Shown here: positions 1 through 12,943 of the stretch, one piece after another | Numbering within the stretch: position 1 is the stretch's first letter | Layout of the letters: every line of letters starts with the position of its first letter | NCBI RefSeq assembly: GCF_021018895.1 | Contig: NC_079375.1 | Span: 24,467,475-24,531,474, forward strand | Length of the DNA stretch: 64,000 bases | Origin: Seriola aureovittata | Lineage: Eukaryota; Chordata; Actinopteri; Carangiformes; Carangidae | Direction: 5' to 3' | Notes under the pieces: generated by a model | Seen by the model: the letters and a program-made list of their open reading frames with translations, nothing else | Database searches by the model: none | What the model was told of the DNA's origin: nothing | Position numbers and translations under genes: made by a program

Positions 1-171
1 TAAGAAAAACATGTATTTTACCATGACTGTTTATATTATAAACATGTGTTACATAAATATATATCCATCCCAAAGCCTGTCAATATATGTTTATATTATA
101 TATGTAAATATAAAAAAGAAACTTATATGTTTAAATTTCAATGAGAAATTATTTTTAAAAACTCATATACA
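1..171. other. AT-rich flank left of satellite array
   Basis: AT-rich sequence without the satellite monomer. It marks the left edge of the array. I see no gene here. If PAPPA2 is intact this is PAPPA2 intron. Confidence 0.5.
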
Positions 172-201
172 AACATGTCATAAGGCATTAAGATGTAAAA
201 A

Positions 202-229
202 AAAAAAAATATATATATATATATATATC
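202..229. repeat. poly-A then (AT)n tract
   Basis: A run of A followed by about ten AT dinucleotides at the degraded left edge of the array. Confidence 0.8.
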
Positions 230-310
230 ATATTAAGGAATAAAGACGAGTATAGTAAATCATAAAAAAAAGTCATACTATAGTAAGGCATAAAAATGTG
301 AAAAAAAAAC

Positions 311-322
311 ACCCTAACCCTA
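311..322. repeat. short telomere-like (CCCTAA)2 tract
   Basis: The sequence ACCCTAACCCTAAGG interrupts the first regular satellite units, giving two copies of the vertebrate telomere hexamer. It may be chance or a trace of end-joining repair. Confidence 0.5.
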
Positions 323-1100
323 AGGCATAGAGTTGTCATGGTATAATGAGGCATAAAATGTCAAAAAATGTCATAGTATAGTAAGACATAAAAATGTGAA
401 AAAAAAACGTCATAGTTTAGTAAGGCATAAAAATGTGAAAAAAAACGTCATAGTATAGTAAGGCATAAAAATGTGAAAAAAAACGTTATAGTATAGTAAG
501 GCATAGAGTTGTCATGGTATAATGAGCATTAAAATGTCCAAAAACGTCATAGTATAGTAAGGCATAGAAATGTCAAAAAATATCATAGTATAGTAAGGCA
601 TAAAATGTCAAAAAATGTCAAACTATAGTAATGCATAAAAGTGTCAAAAAACGTCATAGTATAGTAAGGCATAAAGTTGTCATGGTATAATGAGGCATAA
701 AATGTCAAAAAACGTCAAACTATAGTAATGCATAAAAATGTCAAAAAACGTCATAGTATAGTTAGGCATAAAATGTCAAAAAATGTAAAACTATAGTAAT
801 GCATAAAAGTGTCAAAAAACGTCATAGTATAGTAAGGCATAAAGTTGTCATGGTATAATGAGGCATAAAATGTCAAAAAACGTCAAACTATAGTAATGCA
901 TAAAAAAGTCAAAAAACGTCAAACTATAGTAAGGCATAAAAATGTGAAAAAAAAGTCATAGTATAGTAAGTCATAAAAATGTAAAAAAATGTCATAGTAT
1001 AGTAAGGCATAAAAACGTCATAGTCTAGTAAGGCATAAAATGTCAAAAAATGTCATACTATATTAATGCATAGAAATATCATACTATAATTACTACAATA

Positions 1101-1180
1101 CAGGGCTCGAACCCACAACCTTGTGAATGTGAAGCCTCTGTCATACCCATTGCGCTACCAAGGTAGCTCTTTGAAGCAGG
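1101..1180 (-). repeat. tRNA-derived cassette, type A (copy 1)
   Basis: Read on the minus strand this contains a Pol III A-box-like TAGCGCAATGG and a B-box-like GGTTCGAGCCC. The distance from T8 to T54 equals that of a tRNA. T33 is kept and the triplet at the anticodon position is CAC, so it looks weakly valine-like. Only one of four D-stem pairs forms and the acceptor stem is poor, so it is a tRNA-derived relic and not a working tRNA. It is flanked on both sides by satellite monomers. Confidence 0.7.
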
Positions 1181-2548
1181 TCAAAAAACTTCCTAATATT
1201 GTAAGGTATAAAATTGTCATGGTATAATAAGGCATAAAAATGTCAAAAAAACATCATAGTATAGTAAGGCATAAAAACGTCATGGTATAGTAAGGCATAA
1301 AAATGTAAAAAAATGTCATAGTATAGTAAGGCATAAAAATGTCATGCTATAGTAATGGATAAAAATGTCAAAAAACGTCAAACTACAGTAAGGCATAAAA
1401 ATGTGAAAAAAAACGTCATAGTATAGTAAGGCATAAAAATGTGAAAAAAAACGTCATAGTATAGTAAGGCATAAAAATGTCCAAAAACGTCATAGCATAG
1501 TAAGGCATAAAAATGTCAAAAAATGTCAAACTATAGTAATGCATAAAAGTGTCAAAAAACGTCATAGTATAGTAAGGTATAAAGTTGTCATGGTATAATG
1601 AGCATTAAAATGTCAAAAAATGTCAAACTATAGTAATGCATAAAAGTGTCAAAAAACGTCATAGTATAGTAAGGTATAAAGTTGTCATGGTATAATGAGG
1701 CGTAAAATGTCAAAAAACGTCATAGTATAGTAAGGCATAAAAATGTGAAAAAAAACGTCATAGTATAGTAAGGCATAAAAATGTCAAAAAACGTCATAGT
1801 ATAGTAAGGCATAGAGTTGTCATGGTATAATGAGCATTAAAATGTCCAAAAACGTCATAGTTTAGTAAGGCATAAAAATGTGAAAAAAAACGTCATAGTA
1901 TAGTAAGGCATAAAAATGTGAAAAAAAACGTTATAGTATAGTACGGCATAGAGTTGTCATGGTATAATGAGCATTAAAATGTCCAAAAGCGTCATAGTAT
2001 AGTAAGGCATAGAAATGTCAAAAAATATCATAGTATAGTAAGGCATAAAAATGTCAAAAAATGTCAAACTATAGTAATGCATAAAAGTGTCAAAAAACGT
2101 CATAGTATAGTAAGGCATAAAGTTGTCATGGTATAATGAGGCATAAAATGTCAAAAAACGTCAAACTATAGTAATGCATAAAAATGTCAAAAAACGTCAT
2201 AGTATAGTTAGGCATAAAAATGTCAAAAAATGTAAAACTATAGTAATGCATAAAAGTGTCAAAAAACGTCATAGTATAGTAAGGCATAAAGTTGTCATGG
2301 TATAATGAGGCATAAAATGTCAAAAAACGTCAAACTATAGTAATGCATAAAAATGTCAAAAAACGTCAAACTATAGTAAGGCATAAAAATGTGAAAAAAA
2401 AGTCATAGTATAGTAAGTCATAAAAATGTAAAAAAATGTCATAGTATAGTAAGGCATAAAAACGTCATAGTCTAGTAAGGCATAAAAATGTCAAAAAATG
2501 TCATACTATATTAATGCATAGAAATATCATACTATAATTACTACAATA

Positions 2549-2628
2549 CAGGGCTCGAACCCACGACCTTGTGAATGTGAAGCCTCTGTCATACCCATTG
2601 CGCTACCAAGGTAGCTCTTTGAAGCAGG
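2549..2628 (-). repeat. tRNA-derived cassette, type A (copy 2)
   Basis: This is the 1448-bp-offset duplicate of the copy at 1101, differing by one base near the anticodon arm. The A and B boxes are intact. Confidence 0.7.
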
Positions 2629-4822
2629 TCAAAAAACTTCCTAATATTGTAAGGTATAAAATTGTCATGGTATAATAAGGCATAAAAATGTCAAAAAAAC
2701 ATCATAGTATAGTAAGGCATAAAAACGTCATGGTATAGTAAGGCATAAAAATGTAAAAAAATGTCATAGTATAGTAAGGCATAAAAATGTCATGCTATAG
2801 TAATGGATAAAAATGTCAAAAAACGTCAAACTACAGTAAGGCATAAAAATGTGAAAAAAAACGTCATAGTATAGTAAGGCATAAAAATGTGAAAAAAAAC
2901 GTCATAGTATAGTAAGGCATAAAAATGTCCAAAAACGTCATAGCATAGTAAGGCATAAAAATGTCAAAAAATGTCAAACTATAGTAATGCATAAAAGTGT
3001 CAAAAAACGTCATAGTATAGTAAGGTATAAAGTTGTCATGGTATAATGAGCATTAAAATGTCAAAAAATGTCAAACTATAGTAATGCATAAAAGTGTCAA
3101 AAAACGTCATAGTATAGTAAGGTATAAAGTTGTCATGGTATAATGAGGCGTAAAATGTCAAAAAACGTCATAGTATAGTAAGGCATAAAAATGTGAAAAA
3201 AAACGTCATAGTATAGTAAGGCATAAAAATGTCAAAAAACGTCATAGTATAGTAAGGCATAGAGTTGTCATGGTATAATGAGCATTAAAATGTCCAAAAA
3301 CGTCATAGTATAGTAAGGCATAAAAATGTCAAAAAATATCATAGTATAATAAGGCATAAAAATGTGAAAAAACGTCATAGTATAATAAGGCATAAAAATG
3401 TCAAAAAACGTCATAGTATAGTAAGGCATAAAGTTGTCATGGTATAATGACGCATAAAATGTCAAAAAACGTCAAACTATAGTAATGCATAAAAATGTCA
3501 AAAAACTTCATAGTATAGTAAGGCATAAAAATGTCAAAAAATGTCAAACTATAGTAATGCATAAAAGTGTCAAAAAACGTCATAGTATAGTAAGGCATAA
3601 AGTTGTCATGGTATAATGAGGCATAAAATGTCAAAAAACGTCAAACTATAGTAATGCATAAAAATGTCAAAAAATGTCATAGTATAGTAAGACATAAAAA
3701 TGTGAAAAAAAAGTCATAGTATAGTAGGCATAAAAATGTGAAAAAAAACGTCATAGTATAGTAAGGCATAAAAATGTGAAAAAAAACGTCATAGTATAGT
3801 AAGGCATAAAAATGTCAAAAAACGTCATAGTATAGTAATGGATAAAAATGTCAAAAAACGTCAAACTATAGTAATGCATACAAATGTCCAAAAATGTCAT
3901 AGTATAGTAAGACATAAAAATGTGAAAAAAACGTCATAGTATAGTAAGGCATAAAAATGTGAAAAAAAACGTCATGGTATAGTAAGGCATAAAAATGTAA
4001 AAAAATGTCATAGTATAGTAAGGCATAAAAATGTCATGCTATAGTAATGGATAAAAATGTCAAAAAACGTTATAGTATAGTAAGGCATAAAAATGTGAAA
4101 AAAAAGTCATAGTATAGTAAGGCATAAAAATGTGAAAAAAAACGTCATAGTATAGTAAGGCATAAAAATGTCAAAAAACGTCATAGTATAGTAATGGATA
4201 AAAATGTCAAAAAACGTCAAACTATAGTAATGCATACAAATGTCCAAAAATGTCATAGTATAGTAAGACATAAAAATGTGAAAAAAACGTCATAGTATAG
4301 TAAGGCATAAAAATGTGAAAAAAAACGTCATAGTATAGTAAGGCATAAAAATGTGAAAAAAAACGTCATAGTATAGTAATGCATAAAAGTGTCAAAAAAC
4401 GTCATAGTATAGTAAGGCATAAAGTTGTCATGGTATAATGAGGCATAAAATGTCAAAAAACGTCAAACTATAGTAATGCATGAAAATGTCAAAAAACGTC
4501 ATAGTATAGTAAGGCATAAAAATGTGAAAAAAAAGTCATAGTATAGTAAGGCATAAAAATGTGAAAAAAAAGTCATAGTATAGTAAGGCATAAAAATGTA
4601 AAAAAAATGTCATAGTATAGTAAGGCATAAAAACGTCATGCTATAGCAATGGATAAAAATGTCAAAAAACGTTATAGTATAGTAAGGCATAAAAATGTGA
4701 AAAAAAACGTCATAGTATAGTAAGGCATAAAAATGTCAAAAAACGTCATAGTATAGTAAGGTATAAAGTTGTCATGGTATAATGAGGCATAAAAATGTCA
4801 AAAAACGTCAAACTATAGTAAT

Positions 4823-5330
4823 GCATACAAATGTCCAAAAATGTCATAGTATAGTAGGCATAAAAATGTGAAAAAAAACGTCATAGTATAGTAAGGCATA
4901 AAAATGTGAAAAAAAACGTCATGGTATAGTAAGGCATAAAAATGTAAAAAAATGTCATAGTATAGTAAGGCATAAAAATGTCATGCTATAGTAATGGATA
5001 AAAATGTCAAAAAACGTCAAACTATAGTAAGGCATAAAAATGTGAAAAAAAAACGTCATAGTATATAGTAAGGCATAAAAATGTGAAAAAAAAGTCATAG
5101 TATAGTAAGGCATAAAATGTAAAAAAAATGTCATAGTATAGTAAGGCATAAAAACGTCATGCTATAGCAATGGATAAAAATGTCAAAAAACGTTATAGTA
5201 TAGTAAGGCATAAAAATGTGAAAAAAAAACGTCATAGTATAGTAAGGCATAAAAATGTGAAAAAAAACGTCATAGTATAGTAAGGCATAAAAATGTGAAA
5301 AAAACGTCATAGTATAGTAAGGCATAGAGT
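4823..5330. repeat. segment duplicated at +3127 bp (copy 1)
   Basis: This block is near-identical to about 7950-8450. The antisense open frames at 4955-5149 and 8082-8276 translate identically and are offset by 3127 bp, which shows a duplication larger than the 568-bp unit. Confidence 0.75.
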
Positions 5331-6245
5331 TGTCATGGTATAATGAGCATTAAAATGTCAAAAAACGTCATAGTATAGTAAGGCATAAAAATGTCAAAAA
5401 ATATCATAGTATAGTAAGGCATAAAAATGTCAAAAAATGTCAAACTATAGTAATGCATAAAAGTGTCAAAAAACGTCATAGTATAGTAAGGCATAAAGTT
5501 GTCATGGTATAATGAGGCATAAAAATGTAAAAAAAATGTCATACTATAGTAATGCATAAAAATGTCAAAAAATGTCATAGTATAGTAAGACATAAAAATG
5601 TGAAAAAAAAGTCATAGTATAGTAAGGCATAAAAATGTGAAAAAAAACGTCATAGTATAGTAAGGCATAAAAATGTGAAAAAAAACGTCATAGTATAGTA
5701 AGGCATAAAAATGTCAAAAAACGTCATAGTATAGTAATGGATAAAAATGTCAAAAAACGTTCAAACTATAGTAATGCATACAAATGTCCAAAAATGTCAT
5801 AGTATAGTAAGACATAAAAATGTGAAAAAAACGTCATAGTATAGTAAGGCATAAAAATGTGAAAAAAAACGTCATAGTATAGTAAGGCATAAAAATGTGA
5901 AAAAAAACGTCATAGTATAGTAATGCATAAAAGTGTCAAAAAACGTCATAGTATAGTAAGGCATAAAGTTGTCATGGTATAATGAGGCATAAAATGTCAA
6001 AAAACGTCAAACTATAGTAATGCATAAAAATGTCAAAAAATGTCATAGTATAGTAAGACATAAAAATGTGAAAAAAAAGTCATAGTATAGTAAGGCATAA
6101 AAATGTGAAAAAAAACGTCATAGTATAGTAAGGCATAAAAATGTGAAAAAAAAAACGTCATAGTATAGTAAGGCATAAAAATGTCAAAAAACGTCATAGT
6201 ATAGTAATGGATAAAAATGTCAAAAAACGTCAAACTATAGTAATG

Positions 6246-8250
6246 CATACAAATGTCCAAAAATGTCATAGTATAGTAAGACATAAAAATGTGAAAAAAA
6301 CGTCATAGTATAGTAAGGCATAAAAATGTGAAAAAAAACGTCATAGTATAGTAAGGCATAAAAATGTGAAAAAAAACGTCATAGTATAGTAATGCATAAA
6401 AATGTCAAAAAACGTCATAGTATAGTAAGGCATAAAGTTGTCATGGTATAATGAGGCATAAAATGTCAAAAAACGTCAAACTATAGTAATGCATGAAAAT
6501 GTCAAAAAAAACGTATAGTATAGTAAGGCATAAAAATGTGAAAAAAAAGTCAAAGTATAGTAAGGCATAAAAATGTAAAAAAAATGTTATAGTATAGTAA
6601 GGCATAAAAACGTCATGCTATAGCAATGGATAAAAATGTCAAAAAACGTTATAGTATAGTAAGGCATAAAAATGTGAAAAAAAACGTCATAGTATAGTAA
6701 GGCATAAAAATGTGAAAAAAAAACGTCATAGTATAGTAAGGCATAAAAATGTCAAAAAACGTCATAGTATAGTAATGGATAAAAATGTCAAAAAACGTCA
6801 AACTATAGTAATGCATACAAATGTCCAAAAATGTCATAGTATAGTAAGACATAAAAATGTGAAAAAAAACGTCATAGTATAGTAAGGCATAAAAATGTGA
6901 AAAAAAACGTCATGGTATAGTAAGGCATAAAAATGTAAAAAAATGTCATAGTATAGTAAGGCATAAAAATGTCATGCTATAGTAATGGATAAAAATGTCA
7001 AAAAACGTCAAACTATAGTAAGGCATAAAAATGTGAAAAAAAAACGTCATAGTATATAGTAAGGCATAAAAATGTCAAAAAACGTCATAGTATAGTAAGG
7101 CATAAAGTTGTCATGGTATAATGAGGCATAAAATGTCAAAAAACGTCAAACTATAGTAATGCATAAAAATGTCAAAAAATGTCATAGTATAGTAAGACAT
7201 AAAAATGTGAAAAAAAAGTCATAGTATAGTAAGGCATAAAAATGTGAAAAAAAACGTCATAGTATAGTAAGGCATAAAAATGTGAAAAAAAACGTCATAG
7301 TATAGTAAGGCATAAAAATGTCAAAAAACGTCATAGTATAGTAATGGATAAAAATGTCAAAAAACGTCAAACTATAGTAATGCATACAAATGTCCAAAAA
7401 TGTCATAGTATAGTAAGACATAAAAATGTGAAAAAAAACGTCATAGTATAGTAAGGCATAAAAATGTGAAAAAAAACGTCATAGTATAGTAAGGCATAAA
7501 AATGTGAAAAAAAAACGTCATAGTATAGTAATGCATAAAAATGTCAAAAAACGTCATAGTATAGTAAGGCATAAAGTTGTCATGGTATAATGAGGCATAA
7601 AATGTCAAAAAACGTCAAACTATAGTAATGCATGAAAATGTCAAAAAACGTCATAGTATAGTAAGGCATAAAAATGTGAAAAAAAAGTCAAAGTATAGTA
7701 AGGCATAAAAATGTAAAAAAAATGTTATAGTATAGTAAGGCATAAAAACGTCATGCTATAGCAATGGATAAAAATGTCAAAAAACGTTATAGTATAGTAA
7801 GGCATAAAAATGTGAAAAAAAACGTCATAGTATAGTAAGGCATAAAAATGTGAAAAAAAACGTCATAGTATAGTAAGGCATAAAAATGTCAAAAAACGTC
7901 ATAGTATAGTAATGGATAAAAATGTCAAAAAACGTCAAACTATAGTAATGCATACAAATGTCCAAAAATGTCATAGTATAGTAAGACATAAAAATGTGAA
8001 AAAAACGTCATAGTATAGTAAGGCATAAAAATGTGAAAAAAAACGTCATGGTATAGTAAGGCATAAAAATGTAAAAAAATGTCATAGTATAGTAAGGCAT
8101 AAAAATGTCATGCTATAGTAATGGATAAAAATGTCAAAAAACGTCAAACTATAGTAAGGCATAAAAATGTGAAAAAAAAACGTCATAGTATATAGTAAGG
8201 CATAAAAATGTGAAAAAAAAGTCATAGTATAGTAAGGCATAAAATGTAAA
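6246..8250. repeat. ~568 bp higher-order repeat units
   Basis: The rare variant CATACAAATGTCCA occurs at 6246, 6813, 7383 and 7951, a spacing of 567, 570 and 568 bp (about 15 monomers). The surrounding variants keep the same order. Earlier, less regular occurrences are at 3887, 4233, 4823 and 5777. Confidence 0.8.
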
Positions 8251-8813
8251 AAAAATGTCATAGTATAGTAAGGCATAAAAACGTCATGCTATAGCAATGG
8301 ATAAAAATGTCAAAAAACGTTATAGTATAGTAAGGCATAAAAATGTGAAAAAAAACGTCATAGTATAGTAAGGCATAAAAATGTGAAAAAAAACGTCATA
8401 GTATAGTAAGGCATAAAAATGTGAAAAAACGTCATAGTATAGTAAGGCATAGAGTTGTCATGGTATAATGAGCATTAAAATGTCCAAAAACGTCATAGTA
8501 TAGTAAGGCATAAAAATGTCAAAAAATATCATAGTATAGTAAGGCATAAAAATGTCAAAAAATGTCAAACTATAGTAATGCATAAAAGTGTCAAAAAACG
8601 TCATAGTACAGTAAGGCATAAAGTTGTCATGGTATAATTAGGCATAAAATGTCAAAAAACGTCATAGCATAGTAAGGCATAAAAATGTCAACGTCATAGT
8701 CTAGTAAGGCATGAAAATATCAAAAAACGTCATAGTCTAGTAAGGCATAAAAATGTCAAAAAATGTCATACTATATTAATGCATAGAAATATCATACTAT
8801 AATTACTACAATA

Positions 8814-8893
8814 CAGGGCTCGAACCCACGACCTCGTGAATGTGAAGCCTCTGTCATACCCACTGCGCTACCAAGGTAGCTCTTTGAAGCAGG
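8814..8893 (-). repeat. tRNA-derived cassette, type A (copy 3)
   Basis: Same cassette with two substitutions relative to copy 1; both boxes are recognisable. No B cassette follows it. Confidence 0.7.
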
Positions 8894-9501
8894 TCAAAAA
8901 ACTTCCTAATATTGTAAGGTATAAAATTGTCATGGTATAATAAGGCATAGAAATGTCAAAAAAAACATCATAGTAAAGTAAGGCATAAAAACGTCATGCT
9001 ATAGCAATGGATAAAAATGTCAAAAAATGTCATAGTATAGTAAGGCATAAAAATGTCATGCTATAGTAATGGATAAAAATGTCAAAAAACGTCAAACTAT
9101 AGTAAGGAATAAAAATGTGAAAAAAAACGTCATAGTATAGTAAGGCATAAAAATGTCCAAAAACGTCATAGTATAGTAAGGCATAAAAATGTCAAAAAAT
9201 ATCATAGTATAGTAAGGCATAAAAATGTCAAAAAATGTCAAACTATAGTAATGCATAAAAGTGTCAAAAAACGTCATAGTACAGTAAGGCATAAAGTTGT
9301 CATGGTATAATTAGGCATAAAATGTCAAAAAACGTCATAGCATAGTAAGGCATAAAAATGTAAAAAAAATGTCAAAAAACGTCATAGTCTAGTAAGGCAT
9401 GAAAATATCAAAAAACGTCATAGTCTAGTAAGGCATAAAAATGTCAAAAAATGTCATACTATATTAATGCATAGAAATATCATACTATAATTACTACATT
9501 A

Positions 9502-9581
9502 CAGGGCTCGAACCCACGACCTTGTGAATGTGAAGCCTCTGTCATACCCATTGCGCTACCAAGGTAGCTCTTTGAAGCAGG
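9502..9581 (-). repeat. tRNA-derived cassette, type A (copy 4)
   Basis: Same cassette, 688 bp from copy 3. It is followed 229 bp later by a B cassette, forming a composite A-B pair. Confidence 0.7.
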
Positions 9582-9730
9582 TCAAAAAACTTCCTAATAT
9601 TGTAAGGTATAAAATTGTCATGGTATAATAAGGCATAAAAATGTCAAAAAAAACATCATAGTATAGTAAGGCATAAAAACGTCATGGTATAGTAAGGCAT
9701 AAAATAGTCATGGTTTAGTAACGCATAAAC

Positions 9731-9870
9731 GTCTTGAAGCATCTAAGTTTTGTAGGGTACATAACAAACTTTTGTATAGGAAGGCAGATGCCGTATGGAG
9801 TTCGAACCCATGACCTTGTCAATGTGAGACCTCAGTCGTACCCATTGGACTACCATGGCAGCTCTTTGAC
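9731..9870 (-). repeat. tRNA-derived cassette, type B (copy 1)
   Basis: On the minus strand: a tRNA-like head with A-box-like TAGTCCAATGG and B box GGTTCGAACTCC, then an unrelated body of about 60 bp ending in CTTCAAGAC, which is SINE-like architecture. Three of four D-stem pairs form, T33 is kept, and the anticodon-position triplet is CAC. The cassette is 140 bp long in most copies. Confidence 0.7.
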
Positions 9871-10859
9871 ATATGTGAAAAAACGTCATATTATTGTAAG
9901 GCATTAAAATATCAAACAAACGTCATAGTATAGTAAGGCATAAACTTGTCAAAGTATAATAAGGAATAAAAATGTCAAAAAATGTCATAGTATAGTAAGG
10001 CATTTGAAAGTCATGCTATAGTAATGGATAAAAATGTCAAAAAACGTTAAACTTTAGTAATGCATAAAAATGTCAAAAAACGTCATAGTATAGTAAGGCA
10101 TAAAAATGTGAAAAAAAACGTCATAGTATAGTAAGGCATAAAAATGTGAAAAAAAACGTCATAGTATAGTAAGGCATTAAAATATCAAAAAAACGTCATA
10201 GTATAGTAAGGCATAAAAATGTGAAAAAAAACGTCATAGTATAGTAAGGTACAAAAATGTCAAAAAACGTCATAGTATAGTAAGGCATAAAAATGTGAAA
10301 AAAAACGTCATAGTATAGTAAGGCATAAAAATGTGAAAAAAACGTCATAGTATAGTAAGGCATAAAAATGTCAAAAAACGTCATAGTATAGTAAGGCATA
10401 GAGTTGTCATGGTATAATGAGCATTAAAATGTCAAAAAACGTCATAGTATAGTAAGGCATAAAAATGTCAAAAAACGTCATAGTATAGTAAGGCATAGAG
10501 TTGTCATGGTATAATGAGCATTAAAATGTCCAAAAACGTCATAGTATAGTAAGGCATAAAAATGTCAAAAAATATCATAGTATAGTAAGGCATAAAAATG
10601 TCAAAAAATGTCAAACTATAGTAAGGCATAAAAGTGTCAAAAAACGTCATAGTACAGTAAGGCATAATGTTGTCATGGTATAATTAGGCATAAAATGTCA
10701 AAAAACGTCATAGCATAGTAAGGCATAAAAATGTCAACGTCATAGTCTAGTAAGGCATGAAAATATCAAAAAACGTCATAGTCTAGTAAGGCATAAAAAT
10801 GTCAAAAAATGTCATACTATATTAATGCATAGAAATATCATACTATAATTACTACAATA

Positions 10860-10935
10860 CAGGGATCGAACCCACGACCTTGTGAATGTGAAGCCTCTGT
10901 CATACCCATTGCGCTACCAAGGTAGCTCTTTGAAG
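10860..10935 (-). repeat. tRNA-derived cassette, type A (copy 5)
   Basis: Same cassette with a B-box change (GGGATCGAA on the plus strand) and an altered border that replaces GCAGG with A-rich sequence. A B cassette starts 236 bp later. Confidence 0.65.
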
Positions 10936-11095
10936 AAAAAGAAAAGTCAAAAAACTTCCTAATATTGTAAGGTATAAAATTGTCATGGTATAATAAGGCA
11001 TAAAAATGTCAAAAAAAACATCATAGTATAGTAAGGCATAAAAACGTCATGGTATAGTAAGGCATAAAATAGTCATGGTATAGTAACGCATAAAT

Positions 11096-11235
11096 GTCTT
11101 GAAGCATCTAAGTTTTGTAGGGTACATAACAAACTTTTGTATAGGAAGGCAGATGCCGTATGGAGTTCGAACCCATGACCTTGTCAATGTGAGACCTCAG
11201 TCGTACCCATTGGACTACCATGGCAGCTCTTTGAC
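11096..11235 (-). repeat. tRNA-derived cassette, type B (copy 2)
   Basis: Nearly identical to the B copy at 9731 and paired with the A copy at 10860. Confidence 0.7.
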
Positions 11236-11342
11236 ATATGTGAAAAAACGTCATATTATTGTAAGGCATTAAAATATCAAACAAACGTCATAGTATAGTA
11301 AGGCATAAACTTGTCAAAGTATAATAAGGAATAAAAATGTCA

Positions 11343-11840
11343 AAAAAATGTCATAGTATAGCAAAGCATAAATGTCTTGAAGCATCTAAGTTTTGTAGGG
11401 TACATAACAAACTTTTGTATAGGAAGGCAGATGCCATACTGAGTTTGAACCCACGATCTTGTAAATGTGAAACCTCAGTCGTACCCATTGCACTACCATG
11501 GCAGCTCTTTGACTGACATCAAAAAACGTCATAGTATAGTAAGGCATTGAGTTGTCATGGTATAATGAGCATAAAAATGTCAAAAAACGTCATAGTATAG
11601 TAAGGCATAAAAATGTGAAAAAAAACGTCATAGTATAGTAAGGCATAAAAATGTGAAAAAAAACGTCATAGTATAGTAAGGCATAAAAATGTGAAAAAAA
11701 ACGTCATAGTATAGTAAGGCATAAAAATGTCAAAAAACGTCATAGTATAGTAAGGCATAGAGTTGTCATGGTATAATGAGCATTAAAATGTCAAAAAACT
11801 GTCATAGTATAGTAAGGCATAAAAATGTAAAAAAATGTCA
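11343..11840. repeat. segment duplicated at +2277 bp (copy 1), includes a B cassette
   Basis: About 490 bp including the B cassette at 11374 recur at 13620-14117. The antisense frames at 11386-11583 and 13663-13860 translate identically. Confidence 0.8.
11374..11513 (-). repeat. tRNA-derived cassette, type B (copy 3)
   Basis: A B subtype with a TAGTGCAATGG A box and a GGTTCAAAC B box. A five-pair acceptor remnant (GCCAT with ATGGC) is visible on the minus strand. It is not preceded by an A cassette. Confidence 0.7.
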
Positions 11841-12574
11841 TAGTATAGTAAGGCATTTGAAAGTCATGCTATAGTAATGGATAAAAATGTCAAAAAACGT
11901 TAAACTATAGTAATGCATAAAAATGTCAAAAAACGTCATAGTATAGTAAGGCATAAAAATGTGAAAAAAAACGTCATAGTATAGTAAGGCATAAAAATGT
12001 GAAAAAAAACGTCATAGTATAGTAAGGCATAAAAATGTCAAAAAATGTCAAAAAAAACATCATAGTATAGTAAGGCATAAAAATGTCAAAAAACGTCATA
12101 GTATAGTAAGGCATAGAGTTGTCATGGTATAATGAGCATTAAAATGTCCAAAAACGTCATAGTATAGTAAGGCATAAAAATGTCAAAAAACGTCATAGTA
12201 TAGTAAGGCATAGAGTTGTCATGGTATAATGAGCATTAAAATGTCCAAAAACGTCATAGTATAGTAAGGCATAAAAATGTCAAAAAATATCATAGTATAG
12301 TAAGGCATAAAAATGTCAAAAAATGTCAAACTATAGTAATGCATAAAAGTGTCAAAAAACGTCATAGTACAGTAAGGCATAACGTTGTCATGGTATAATT
12401 AGGCATAAAATGTCAAAAAACGTCATAGCATAGTAAGGCATAAAAATGTCAACGTCATAGTCTAGTAAGGCATGAAAATATCAAACAACGTCATAGTCTA
12501 GTAAGGCATAAAAATGTCAAAAAATGTCATACTATATTAATGCATAGAAATATCATACTATAATTACTACAATA

Positions 12575-12653
12575 CAGGGATCGAACCTACGACCTTGTGA
12601 ATGTGAAGCCTCTGTCATACCCATTGCGCTACCAAGGTAGCTCTTTGAAGCAG
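12575..12653 (-). repeat. tRNA-derived cassette, type A (copy 6)
   Basis: Same cassette with two B-box-region changes; paired with a B cassette 229 bp later. Confidence 0.65.
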
Positions 12654-12803
12654 CTCAAAAAACTTCCTAATATTGTAAGGTATAAAATTGTCGTGGTATA
12701 ATAAGGCATAAAAATGTCAAAAAAAACATCATAGTATAGTAAGGCATAAAAACGTCATGGTATAGTAAGGCATAAAATAGTCATGGTATAGTAACGCATA
12801 AAT

Positions 12804-12943
12804 GTCTTGAAGCATCTAAGTTTTGTAGGGTACATAACAAACTTTTGTATAGGAAGGCAGATGCCATACTGAGTTTGAACCCACGATCTTGTAAATGTGA
12901 AACCTCAGTCGTACCCATTGCACTACCATGGCAGCTCTTTGAC
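12804..12943 (-). repeat. tRNA-derived cassette, type B (copy 4)
   Basis: Same B subtype as the copy at 11374, but here it sits in an A-B pair. Confidence 0.7.

Larger units (their letters stand above)
484..3320. repeat. tandem duplication with ~1448 bp period
   Basis: The block from 484 recurs from 1929 with the same order of monomer variants and the same tRNA-like cassette. The start of the A cassette (1101 and 2549) is offset by exactly 1448 bp. The copies differ by scattered substitutions and small indels. The second copy diverges near 3320. Confidence 0.85.

Noticed and set aside
1957..11583. Many minus-strand ORFs of 60-86 codons rich in Phe, Tyr and Met
   Set aside because: They are translations of the 36-bp satellite in the one frame lacking stops, with a 12-residue period. 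They do not resemble a protein family.
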